Shown piece after piece: positions 1 to 7,647 of a stretch of DNA of 8,712 bases. Origin of the DNA: Clostridia bacterium (GTDB lineage: Bacteria > Bacillota_A > Clostridia > Christensenellales > Aristaeellaceae); NCBI GenBank assembly GCA_025997215.1, contig BNUH01000108.1, positions 1-8,712 on the forward strand, read 5' to 3'. The stretch's first letter is position 1. The number at the start of each line of letters is the position of its first letter. Below the pieces are notes generated by a model, which was given only the letters and a program-made list of their open reading frames with translations, made no database searches and was not told where the DNA came from. Both the position numbers and the translations under genes were made by a program.

Positions 1-80
1 TTCTGGCTGTGGTGCAGGGGGGAACGGGCCTCTGGCTCCGAGAACCAACTTCCGCTGCGGCGGGTGCTTTCCTGGCTGGG
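1..80. other. GC-rich segment of unknown origin before the STAND gene
   Basis: Forty of the first 60 bases are G or C, against 25 of 60 in 121-180 and a similar level through the rest of the first gene. Two plus-strand frames stay open across it. One, from position 1, runs straight into the STAND frame. The other, from position 3, has GC-rich third positions, reads VQGGTGLWLREPTSAAAG, continues through a Walker B-like VDGFTQL at 93-113 and stops at 138-140. I do not recognise a protein family in either. The segment may be the end of another gene joined to the STAND gene by recombination. Confidence 0.4.
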
Positions 81-3000
81 CGCTTCTTTATGGTTGATGG
101 GTTTACACAATTGGCGCGGCACTACCGAGCGGTTGCCTAAAAATATTATTTCAAACTTGGTGAGTATCCTCTCATGCCGTCCTTACCCAGACATACAGGA
201 CATCGCAGGTTTAGATAGTAACCACCCTGTACGTCAATGTCCTATTCATAAACTTGAGGAGTCTCCATTTGCTAAAGAGCAAAAAATGCGTGCTATCAGT
301 GCGTTAAAGGAGATTCGTGGAAAAGGTGAATCCTATGTTGATATCATTGCCTTTTTAGCTGTTTCTGGTGGCGGTCTGTCGGCATCTGATTTAGAACAAC
401 TGACTGGTCTTCTTGCCTTTGATGTTACGTTGCTTTTTACTGATATACATACAGGGCGCACTTTTTTACCTGTCACCACAAAAGATATCCCACAATTTGA
501 TGATTCATGTAAACGATACATTTTTGGGCATGATGAAATTAGACGGCAAGCAGTAAGCGGGTTTGTTGCAGGAAAAGAAAAACAATATTCGAAGCGCCTG
601 AACTTGTGGTGCGATAGTTATGCACGGCAACACTGGCCAGCGAACACGCCGGAATATCTCTTAACCGATTATTTGATGTTTTTGGCGAATAATCGGAAGT
701 GGGAGCGTCTGGCAGATATTTTAATTGACTATGATTTTGTTAGCCTTGTTTCAAGAGTATGTTTGTCGTGCGCCATGTATTTTCAAGTCATTAACGAGAC
801 TATCGGTGCGCTCTCAAAAGCAGATACGATTGATTTTGAAAGAATAGGATTGCTTTCAGAGTCGCGGACAATGCTTACCTTACGGGACAGTAATATCCCG
901 ACTGAGTTACCTATACTCTTCGCAAATTTAGGTCACTATGATGAAGCGTTGAAAATGACAGAAACCATGACTGAACCTGATAAACTATCTTGCCGCTCTC
1001 AAATAGCAGTAATAATGGCAAAGTCCAGAGATTGCGCTCGTGCAATTGCGCTTTCGAAGGAAGTTATTTCAGCAATATCCTTTGAGAAATACCCTTATCA
1101 GCGTTCAAATATGCATGAATGCGACTACACATTTTATCTCTCTAACTGCGCCAAAGCGCTTGTTATGTGTGGTAAGAACGATGAGGCGGAAGCGTTCTTT
1201 CGTCATCTTGTGGCAACGCTATCTTCAGATGAGCTTTTTAGACATGGCAAGTATGAGATGCTGGCTTTCCACAGTCTACGAGAAATCGTTATCGCTACTG
1301 CAAATGCGGGCGACATTGAAGGTTCACTTAGAGAAGCCGAACTTCTATCCCTTGATTGGCAGACCAAAGGATCTTCTTTGGTGCATATAGGTGTATTGCA
1401 GGCGCTTCATGGTGATTATTCAGGCGCTCTTAAAACTGCTGCAGAAACCTATATAACAAATTACAACAATGATGGTACATGCAACGAAAACGGGCGGCAT
1501 GGAAATGAACATATTACGCTTGAGTGCGCGAAGATTTTACTGATCATAGATTTGCTCTCGCAGGACAGCGTTCCAGAAAACGGAAATATCAATGCCACCT
1601 TAGAAATTACGATGCCGAATGACGGAGAAATCAAACGTTTTACTTTTTCTGACTTGCTATCGCAAAGCGATGTGCAGGATTATTGGAATGAGTTCATCTG
1701 TAAGATGTATTTAGAGATTGCCGATGAGTTTTTGGAGATTGGGTGTCATGACGATGTGTCGATATTGGTTGAAAAAGCCCGGAATTTTTTGGAGAAACAC
1801 CGGACAGAATACAAGTATAGCAAATCAGAGGAAACAGATCGCTATTTAGTTGCCATCATAAAATTAGAAGTGGCGCTTTCAAAATTTGAACAAGCTCACC
1901 AAACTTTGCAGAGAATTAAGAATAACAAACATATCGTCGACGCATATACCACAATTGCTCGTGCATCGTATTTGAGCGGGCGTATCAAGGAGGCTAAAAG
2001 TGCTTTAGAACATGCCATTGAAAAATCTAAGGAATGCAAAAACTATATGGGAGATATTCGTCAGATAGAGGTCTTGATGCATGATGTGGTGGAACCAACT
2101 GGCGTTATCTTCAGTCAGTACAATGTGAGATCGTTCATTGCCGGAGAATGTAAAATTGCCGAGGAGCTCAGATTGGCAGGAGACATTCGAGTGGCAAATA
2201 ATGTGGCGTATCAAGCTTTCAATACCATCTCTGCCGCCAATGAAGGGTATATCTATTCGGACACGAACCATACGAAAGAAAACATCTACAACCCCATTGA
2301 TATTTCTAAAGGGTTGTTTAAAATTGGCGAGTATAATTTGGCACTTGCCTGCGCCGCACTTTCAGGTGATACTGAATGGTATGCTAAAGCGCTTATCAAA
2401 GTGGCGCTTGCGGTTGTAAAGGTTAATAAAAACAGGGCGCTGTTGTTATTCAAGCAGTCACTCTCTGCTATTGACACCTTTTCTTGTGAAATTGATGTTA
2501 ACAGAAAAGAGCATGCTTCATGGAGAAATTATGATTACGAAAAAGACAAGCCAACGATTATGGACTTTGTCACTATGGCGCGTGAACTTATACAGTTGAA
2601 AGACATAGACGCTGTGCGGTCAATTTTACCCTCATATCATGAGTTCTCTAAGTTGCTTTGGCAAAGCACAAATTTGTATGCTTATGAGGCATTATTCATC
2701 TATTATTTGCTCGGTGAAAAAGCTACTATTGAGAAAGACCTTCTGGAAATATCTGGCGACGCACAAGTTGGTTATGCAAAAGCTTGGCTGGCTGTTGTTA
2801 GTGATGAACTCAGTGGTGTGGACTTTTCTAAAGTGACATTTTCCTTGCGTAGAGATTATGATAGCGAAACTTTGTCTGCAACTTATAATGGAGAACATCC
2901 AGAAGCATTTGATTTATCAGTTGATTTTGGTTTTGAAAACAAATCGAATGTGTCTGTTGAGTTTTATCTATTACTGGACAAACTGAAGGAATTGCGTGAT

Positions 3001-3723
3001 AAGAAAGATACGGATGATATCAATTGGCTAATCACGAAACTGACTACCCCTTACGACGGTACTAACAATTATGGAATGCAGGCCGACTGGGCTGCGAAGA
3101 TGATTCTCATCATTAGAAAGCTCCATGAGATAGGTGCATTATCTCAATACGAAAATATCATTTCTGATTTTGAAAAGTTTCTGTATTCCGCGCAGCATGA
3201 TTCCGTGCGCGATCATGCGGTCTGGATGTGGACTGATACACTCGTGCTTATCGACCGACCTGTCGATGAGATAATTGAGAAAATAAAAATCACCTATGAT
3301 AAAAAATACGATGGGGAACACTACAACCCAGATCGTCCAAACATCGTAAGAGCGTTAGCCGCTATCTTGAAAAAGTATCCGACGAACGCTGAAGCGCTTG
3401 AAATGATACGTGAAGTTTGCTCCGGTTATATCGAAAATGCCTACTCGTATCAGTATGAGGCGTTCATTGAAGCGCAGCGAAATCTAAACATTGATTTGGG
3501 GTTAAAGGGAGCTTTTTTATCCGCTCTGAAAATCAAGCCGTGGTATGAGATGATTGATTTGTTTGCATATTTTGATTTATCTGCCTTGCGCAAAATTGCA
3601 CGATATAGTTTAGATCGCATTGGAGAGCGTATTAGCGCACGAGAAACCAACATGGAAAGCTTCACGTGCCGACTCTGGAAAATGAATCGTTCGATAGGCG
3701 TTTTAGAGGAGGTTTATGCATGA
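1..3723 (+). CDS. STAND-type NTPase, C-terminal part with winged helix and TPR-like repeats (5'-partial or truncated)
   Basis: The frame is open from the window edge; the first internal start-like codon is GTG at 64, with no convincing ribosome binding site. Recognisable homology begins near 130 with LPKNIISNLVSILSCRPYPD, which matches the stretch between Walker B and sensor 1 of NACHT/AP-ATPase STAND proteins. Counting from GTG 64, residues ~90-170 look like the winged-helix part (VDIIAFLAVSGGGLSASDL, then FGHDEIRRQAVSGF). Residues ~200-225 (YLLTDYLMFLANNRKWERL) match the bridge that precedes STAND repeat arrays. The rest, to ~1219, is helical TPR-like repeats such as NCAKALVMCGKNDEAEAFFR and ARASYLSGRIKEAKSALEHA, the usual sensor part. 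No P-loop or effector domain is visible in this frame. In the family, repeats sense an invader signal and the NTPase oligomerises; what this one senses is unknown. The family call is firm, but whether it is functional is doubtful. Confidence 0.7.
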   Translation, partial: FWLWCRGERASGSENQLPLRRVLSWLGASLWLMGLHNWRGTTERLPKNIISNLVSILSCRPYPDIQDIAGLDSNHPVRQCPIHKLEESPFAKEQKMRAISALKEIRGKGESYVDIIAFLAVSGGGLSASDLEQLTGLLAFDVTLLFTDIHTGRTFLPVTTKDIPQFDDSCKRYIFGHDEIRRQAVSGFVAGKEKQYSKRLNLWCDSYARQHWPANTPEYLLTDYLMFLANNRKWERLADILIDYDFVSLVSRVCLSCAMYFQVINETIGALSKADTIDFERIGLLSESRTMLTLRDSNIPTELPILFANLGHYDEALKMTETMTEPDKLSCRSQIAVIMAKSRDCARAIALSKEVISAISFEKYPYQRSNMHECDYTFYLSNCAKALVMCGKNDEAEAFFRHLVATLSSDELFRHGKYEMLAFHSLREIVIATANAGDIEGSLREAELLSLDWQTKGSSLVHIGVLQALHGDYSGALKTAAETYITNYNNDGTCNENGRHGNEHITLECAKILLIIDLLSQDSVPENGNINATLEITMPNDGEIKRFTFSDLLSQSDVQDYWNEFICKMYLEIADEFLEIGCHDDVSILVEKARNFLEKHRTEYKYSKSEETDRYLVAIIKLEVALSKFEQAHQTLQRIKNNKHIVDAYTTIARASYLSGRIKEAKSALEHAIEKSKECKNYMGDIRQIEVLMHDVVEPTGVIFSQYNVRSFIAGECKIAEELRLAGDIRVANNVAYQAFNTISAANEGYIYSDTNHTKENIYNPIDISKGLFKIGEYNLALACAALSGDTEWYAKALIKVALAVVKVNKNRALLLFKQSLSAIDTFSCEIDVNRKEHASWRNYDYEKDKPTIMDFVTMARELIQLKDIDAVRSILPSYHEFSKLLWQSTNLYAYEALFIYYLLGEKATIEKDLLEISGDAQVGYAKAWLAVVSDELSGVDFSKVTFSLRRDYDSETLSATYNGEHPEAFDLSVDFGFENKSNVSVEFYLLLDKLKELRDKKDTDDINWLITKLTTPYDGTNNYGMQADWAAKMILIIRKLHEIGALSQYENIISDFEKFLYSAQHDSVRDHAVWMWTDTLVLIDRPVDEIIEKIKITYDKKYDGEHYNPDRPNIVRALAAILKKYPTNAEALEMIREVCSGYIENAYSYQYEAFIEAQRNLNIDLGLKGAFLSALKIKPWYEMIDLFAYFDLSALRKIARYSLDRIGERISARETNMESFTCRLWKMNRSIGVLEEVYA

Positions 3724-3764
3724 TGATTGGGCAAATAGCTAAAATGGAGGTAGTATATGGATGA
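3720..3764 (+). CDS. possible 14-residue coupling ORF between the two STAND genes
   Basis: ATG at 3720 overlaps the TGA of the upstream gene and lies seven bases after a strong GAGGAGG (3706-3712). It encodes MMIGQIAKMEVVYG, and its stop (3762-3764) falls just inside the start of the next gene (ATG 3757). A second ribosome binding site, GGAGG at 3746-3750, serves ATG 3757 directly. The short ORF could couple translation of the two STAND genes. It could also be a chance reading behind a Shine-Dalgarno sequence that is merely purine-rich coding sequence for the upstream C-terminus (LEEVYA). Confidence 0.25.
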   Translation: MMIGQIAKMEVVYG

Positions 3765-5040
3765 CATCAACATTACAGGTAATCACGCCGAAAGAGATAT
3801 CGTCGTTACGATATTAGAAACGCCCTCCGATAGTGATACCTTTGAGTCCATTATTGATCGCTTGAAGCCTATTTCCTCTATTAAGTCACCAAATCCAATG
3901 CATTATCTCGCCGAGGGCATTGGATTTTACGGTAGAGAAGAAGAAGTTCGTTGGCTGAGCGAATTTTGCTTGGCTGATGAAAAGGTACTCTATGCTGTAG
4001 TACACGGTATTGGAGGCGTTGGCAAGAGCAAGTTGTTATTTGAATATATCAAACAACATACGAGCGCAGAGTGGTATATGTGTTTTCTTACAGAAACAAT
4101 GATCACATCATTGTTGTCCTTTAACGACTATAGCTATCCGCAAAATCTTCTAATCGCTATTGACTACGCTTCGCGGCAATCAGACATTATTGGTAAATGG
4201 CTAACTAAGATTTCAACGATGGACGTTCTTTCAAACAAACTCCGTGTTGTGCTGATTGAACGCCAAGGCCAGAATAGGGAATCTATGTTAGGTGTTTTCA
4301 GCCCATGGTTAGAAAAGTTATACGGCAATACAACACAACGTCGACAATTGAAGCAAATCGAGTTCGGGTTTTTGGAGCTTAAGCAAATAACAGCCGATTG
4401 CCTGGGTAGCCTAATAAATGATTACATCATCGCAAACTACCCGGATAAAAGGATTAGTTTTAATGAAGTCGAAAAAATTATCGAATATGCATCAAAGGGA
4501 TTAGCCCTTGATGAGAACCGACAAAGCCCGCTGGTTGTGTTACTAATAACGGATGCTTACGTTTCTGGTCAAGACTTTCGCAAGTGGAATCTTGCTTTAC
4601 TTGTCCAAAATTATGTTGAACGATTAACGGAGAATTGGCTGGTATCACTATGTGATAATGACATAGCATTGTATAAATCGCTATTAAAACTACTTGTGTT
4701 TGCAACCGCTGTTGATGGATTTAGCATAAATGACGAAATTCCTAATATGTATTCATCTGACATTATTAGGTTAACCGAGAATCAATTATGCAAAAGAATT
4801 ATTGATGGTGCTACTGGTTTTGCTAATGAGATTATACACGCTATTGAGCCAGACATAGTTGGAGAGTTTATAGTCTTAAATTACCTTGATCACCTTGTTG
4901 TGCATAGAGCGAAACTCGAGCTAGTCGAGAGTTTTTATTCCCGACCACTTGCATTTTCAGATTTTATTGCCAGATGTATCGACGAATTTGCTGATATGAG
5001 TGTGTTTGAAAGCTTTTTAACAATATTATTGATCTGCTAA
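3757..5040 (+). CDS. STAND/AP-ATPase-like P-loop NTPase, N-terminal half of a frameshifted gene
   Basis: ATG 3757 follows GGAGG (3746-3750) by six bases, and only 33 bases separate it from the upstream stop, so the two STAND genes form an operon. In order: a ~50-residue leader (MDDINITGNHAERDIVV), FYGREEE at 57-63 (the conserved entry to STAND cores), Walker A GIGGVGKS at 84-91, Walker B LLIAIDY at 131-137 with Asp136, and a sensor-1-like LRVVLIERQG at 162-171. The IDYxxR plus VVLIER combination is seen in bacterial STAND proteins with C-terminal repeats. Residues ~200-425 are helical. The ORF stops abruptly at 5038-5040 in FESFLTILLIC, 22 bases after a run of five T; the sequence then continues logically in another frame. 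Alone it would be an NTPase without its sensor repeats. The NTPase call is solid; a defence role is inferred from family and context. Confidence 0.8.
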   Translation: MDDINITGNHAERDIVVTILETPSDSDTFESIIDRLKPISSIKSPNPMHYLAEGIGFYGREEEVRWLSEFCLADEKVLYAVVHGIGGVGKSKLLFEYIKQHTSAEWYMCFLTETMITSLLSFNDYSYPQNLLIAIDYASRQSDIIGKWLTKISTMDVLSNKLRVVLIERQGQNRESMLGVFSPWLEKLYGNTTQRRQLKQIEFGFLELKQITADCLGSLINDYIIANYPDKRISFNEVEKIIEYASKGLALDENRQSPLVVLLITDAYVSGQDFRKWNLALLVQNYVERLTENWLVSLCDNDIALYKSLLKLLVFATAVDGFSINDEIPNMYSSDIIRLTENQLCKRIIDGATGFANEIIHAIEPDIVGEFIVLNYLDHLVVHRAKLELVESFYSRPLAFSDFIARCIDEFADMSVFESFLTILLIC

Positions 5041-6350
5041 AACCGCCGATTAATTCTGTACCGCTAAATGAATTGTATGTTATGCTGATAGGACGTTATT
5101 TTTATCACTGTGACACCAAACATAAAAACGACTGTTTGCAGATAGTGAAACAAATGCATATAGGCGAAGTTGAAAACAACCTTAAATATGTGGTAGGCAT
5201 CACGACAATTTACGCCTATATGCTTGCAGACAACATGGCATCAATGCTAATACATGCAAGTACATCTATGGGGACTGACTATCTCGCCGAAACCCTTCAG
5301 GTTGCAAGTTGCACTGTTGATGAACTTAGAAGTTTAAGTGACAAGTATAGTGTCAAATTTCCAGAAGTAACAACAGCATATGCAGGTGCTTTAGTTAGTC
5401 TCGCTTACTATTCGGCAGAAGATGAATCCGCTAAATGCATGGAGAGATTACAGTGCTTATATTTGGAAAACAATCAGAGCAGCTCTAATATTGCCATTCA
5501 ATATGCCATGTCATTAAATAACTACATAATGATTCTAGGTCGGACGCCAACAGAAACTGGATTAAAAAAAGCTAACGAGGCGAGACACCGCTTAGAAAAT
5601 CTATACAAGACACACGTTGCCAATGCGGTAAACCTGCAAGACCTTGTGATGGGTGTAGTCAATGGGTTATCAGACCCAAAACTAAGAACGGTACTTGATG
5701 ATGAGATGAAGTTGTTTTCAAATCAAGTTTATATGTACCAAGGAGAAGTGGCAGTGGAATATGCGAAAGGACTTAACAACCTTATAAGTATTAATGTCCA
5801 AATGAATAGACACGATGACGCATATGATATATTTGTGGAATTAGGGCAACTCTGCGCTGAACACTGCGCTGAAATGTCTCTAGTGAAGATTGAGTATGCC
5901 AAAGGGATAGTTAACCTAATTTATGGATGTAGCTCTGATACGGCTCAGATGTTGCTTGATGGTTTGAAACAAATCTACCAAACGGCAAGGCATGATCGTG
6001 ATATTTTTATAGTACGTTACGCAAAAGCTTTAACGAACCGCTTGAGTAGGATATTGAAGGATGGATTGTATTGTGATGATGCAGATGATACATTAAACGA
6101 AATGACTGCTCTGTACTTCGAAAACAGGGAGAATAAGAACTGCTCGTTTGATTTGACGAAATGTTTCTCGCAATGTTTGTATAACATGTTCCAACTGCTA
6201 GTGTTAACAAAATCAAAACAGCTCGATGAGGATGATAGCGAACTTGAAACTATTTATAATATGCTTCACATAGTACACAAACAGTCTGATCCAAGCTTAC
6301 ACGGAACCATTGGTCAATATATCACAATGATTGATAGATTGTTCGAGTAA
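5010..6350 (+). pseudogene. C-terminal repeat half of the second STAND NTPase, out of frame
   Basis: This frame opens at 5010, after a stop at 5007-5009, and runs to TAA 6348-6350. The first usable start is TTG 5073, which has no ribosome binding site, so independent translation is unlikely. It reads NNIIDLLKPPINS and onward, and joins smoothly to the end of the preceding ORF if one T is added to the T run. Most of it is a helical repeat array marked by a recurring YAxxLxN signature: TAYAGALVSLAYY, IQYAMSLNNYIMI, VEYAKGLNNLISI, IEYAKGIVNLIYG and VRYAKALTNRLS. The last three are about 44-47 residues apart. Such repeats follow P-loop STAND cores and probably form the sensor or scaffold domain. 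With one extra T the whole protein would be about 864 residues. Alternatives to a broken gene are a programmed -1 frameshift or a sequencing error. Confidence 0.7.
5011..5021 (+). other. one-base frameshift site at a T5 run splitting the STAND gene
   Basis: The bases are AGCTTTTTAAC. In the upstream frame they read AGC TTT TTA ACA and reach a stop at 5038. Re-reading one T (or inserting one) gives AGC TTT TTT AAC, i.e. ESFFNNIIDLLKPP, which continues for another 443 codons. The heptamer C TTT TTA resembles but does not match the X XXY YYZ slippery rule, since the first base is C. Simple slippage in the homopolymer is the easiest explanation. Confidence 0.7.
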
Positions 6351-6502
6351 TGTAATATCTGAACAACTCAACAATAACTATTCTGAATGAGGAAGTTATC
6401 CATATGTCTAAATGGAAAAAAGCAAAGAAGAGTATCTTTGCAATAGTACACCTCAGAGTACATATCGTTGATAACATCTCACTCATCTTATATACATATA
6501 GC

Positions 6503-6533
6503 AACAAAGCACCGAGATTTTCGGCGCTTTGTT
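6503..6533. terminator. bidirectional terminator-like hairpin
   Basis: AACAAAGCACCGA (6503-6515) pairs with TCGGCGCTTTGTT (6521-6533): twelve pairs with one internal A-C mismatch around a five-base loop. The outer stem is A/T-rich on both sides, but no long U tract follows, so it is a weak terminator in either direction. It lies 150 bp after the end of the STAND operon (plus) and just beyond the end of the toxin remnant (minus), i.e. between two converging transcription units. Confidence 0.6.
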
Positions 6534-6571
6534 AGTATATTGCCTCAATATCTCACTGCTTGAAAACATCC

Positions 6572-6709
6572 TTATTTACACCTACTCCATTCAAGCGCGC
6601 TTTCAGGTGCTTGTAAAGTATCGGCTATATATCGGCAAATCTCGTCAAGATCATCTAACGCATATGCCGTCGTTTTTACTTCGTAGACGCGTCCATCATT
6701 GTCTGGCAT
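6572..6709 (-). pseudogene. truncated RelE/ParE-family toxin remnant
   Basis: ATG at 6709-6707 opens a 45-codon frame ending in TAA at 6574-6572. It starts MPDNDGRVYEVKTTAYALDD and continues with LDEICRYIADTLQAPESAL. This is the N-terminal third of a RelE/ParE-type mRNA interferase (typically ~90-100 residues): the YEVKxTxxALxDLxEIxxYI pattern followed by the L-xxPxxA turn. After about residue 39 (near 6593) the similarity ends, giving WSRCK and a stop; no other frame continues it. The catalytic C-terminal part is missing, so no active toxin is expected. It overlaps the antitoxin stop by 14 bases, typical of an antitoxin-toxin operon. DNA beyond the break is visibly more AT-rich. Confidence 0.65.
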
Positions 6710-6953
6710 ATTTGGCTCTCAACGCTCCGAACGCTTCTTTGGCGTTATAGGTTGGGACGTTAGGCGCGCACGCCTCGGACAGCTTGACAGCGGCCTCGAT
6801 TTCAAATGTCAACCGATCATACGCTTCTATGCTCATCACAACAAGCTCGCCATACCCGTTACGCGTAACAAATACAGGTTCGGCACTTTCTTTGCATAGC
6901 GCGGTTACCTTAGCGGCATTCTTAAGCTCGCGGATCGGTATAATCTGGGGCAT
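6696..6953 (-). CDS. type II antitoxin, Phd/YefM family
   Basis: An 85-residue protein starting MPQIIPIRELKNAAKVTAL, then EPVFVTRNGYGELVVMSIEA. The N-terminal IPIRELKN and the central PVFVTRNGYGELVVMS block are the signature of Phd/YefM antitoxins: an N-terminal DNA-binding dimerisation fold that represses its own operon and a C-terminal tail that wraps and inhibits the toxin. The start is supported by AGGAGG a few bases upstream (in 6961-6970) and by a promoter at 6978-7005. The downstream toxin is truncated, so this looks like an orphan antitoxin kept for autoregulation or cross-neutralisation, or decaying. The family call is secure; the exact partner type (YoeB- or RelE-like) is not. Confidence 0.88.
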   Translation of the reverse strand: MPQIIPIRELKNAAKVTALCKESAEPVFVTRNGYGELVVMSIEAYDRLTFEIEAAVKLSEACAPNVPTYNAKEAFGALRAKYARQ

Positions 6954-6977
6954 AATCTATCCCCTCCTTGCGGCACT

Positions 6978-7005
6978 ATTGTACCACAGTTATGGGTTTT
7001 TGCAA
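6978..7005 (-). promoter_or_regulatory. sigma-70/sigma-A type promoter of the antitoxin operon
   Basis: On the minus strand: TTGCAA (7005-7000), a 16-base spacer, then TACAAT (6983-6978), about 25 bases before the antitoxin start codon. A transcript starting ~7 bases downstream would have a short leader holding AGGAGG. Phd/YefM antitoxins usually repress at this place; I see no clear palindromic operator apart from the -35 box being itself palindromic. Confidence 0.6.
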
Positions 7006-7052
7006 ACCTTTCTAAATACACGCAGCAATTCCAAATTTAGAAAGATAGAATC

Positions 7053-7122
7053 TTAAGAATACAATGAGAATCCTGCTAGCAAAAGGCGATAGGGCTATTC
7101 ATTGCAGGTAGAACGTTCTTAA
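7053..7122. repeat. nested inverted repeats in an intergenic gap
   Basis: The 275-bp gap 6954-7228 has no convincing gene. Inside it TTAAGAA (7053-7059) is complementary to TTCTTAA (7116-7122). Within these, CCTGC (7072-7076) pairs with GCAGG (7104-7108) and TAGC (7077-7080) with GCTA (7094-7097). A competing pairing exists between CAAT-GAAT (7062-7071, two-base bulge) and ATTCATTG (7097-7104). The arms share a centre near 7088. It could be a structured RNA, a protein-binding site or a recombination site; no family is recognised and there is no terminator-like T run. Confidence 0.35.
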
Positions 7123-7228
7123 ATATAAATAATCCATGAATTGATGTCAGACACATCAGCGAGGCAGCTGTAATTTTTGTAGGATATCGTCTTTGAACAA
7201 ACCGGTCGCGTTTTTCAGTTTTTTACAA

Positions 7229-7642
7229 TTATGGGTATTTTCTTTCCAACTCCTGCACGGCGCATTCTTTCCAGTGAATGACGTTGCTGCGATTGAACTG
7301 TGTCGTTATGCTTATACTCTTAATCGACGAACCGATAACATAATACTCGCGAAGGATCGATTTATCGCGAGGGTCGGTGACGTGGGTCAACATCTCTTCA
7401 ACCGCAATCGCCCTAAGAGCGCAGTCGCAAAGCCGCTGTTCGTATAGCGCATCAAGGTGATCCAACACGGACAGGCGGCGATGCAGCGGCATATTGTCCG
7501 GCGTGCCCTCGTGTGGTTCCGGCGACGTACATGCCATTACCGGCCCGTGACGCAGATGGTATACCTTACGTGCACGAATCAGATTGTCTACCTCGAGACA
7601 GGTCTTGCGGCAATCGTTCAGAACCTCGCGAACCTTCGACAT
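7229..7642 (-). CDS. phage-type sigma-like helix-turn-helix protein (DUF1492/ArpU-like)
   Basis: A 137-residue protein, MSKVREVLNDCRKTCLEVDN and onward. The N-terminal half is a helical, charged coiled-coil-like region (residues 1-90, with LDHLDALYEQRLCDCALRAI). The C-terminal part (MLTHVTDPRDKSILREYYV, then SITTQFNRSNVIHWKECAVQ) has the layout of a sigma region 4 helix-turn-helix: a D-x-xxILxxYY helix followed by the recognition helix. Length and layout match the sigma-like regulators of Gram-positive phages and integrative elements (DUF1492, ArpU, RinA-like), which often control late or transfer genes. It starts five bases after the ribbon-helix-helix gene upstream, with AGGAGG overlapping that gene's end, so the two are translated from one message. 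No target is visible in the window. Confidence 0.6.
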   Translation of the reverse strand: MSKVREVLNDCRKTCLEVDNLIRARKVYHLRHGPVMACTSPEPHEGTPDNMPLHRRLSVLDHLDALYEQRLCDCALRAIAVEEMLTHVTDPRDKSILREYYVIGSSIKSISITTQFNRSNVIHWKECAVQELERKYP

Positions 7643-7647
7643 TGTAA

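Noticed and set aside
1040..1390. 116-codon frame inside the first STAND gene
   Set aside because: It lies in an alternative frame of a well-supported coding region, with no domain and no ribosome binding site; the same holds for other frames overlapping the large genes.
5011..5021. Canonical programmed -1 slippery heptamer
   Set aside because: The zero-frame heptamer is C TTT TTA, not X XXY YYZ, and I saw no clear following stem or pseudoknot; kept only as an alternative to mutation.
5073..6350. The repeat ORF as an independent gene from TTG 5073
   Set aside because: There is no ribosome binding site, and the frame is open and protein-like back to 5010, where it joins the upstream ORF.
6404..6535. 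43-codon plus-strand ORF starting MSKWKKAKKSIFAIV with a basic start and hydrophobic middle, like a small membrane toxin
   Set aside because: Its ribosome binding site is weak and distant, the last third reads through the hairpin at 6503-6533, and the protein ending is what that hairpin would encode by chance.
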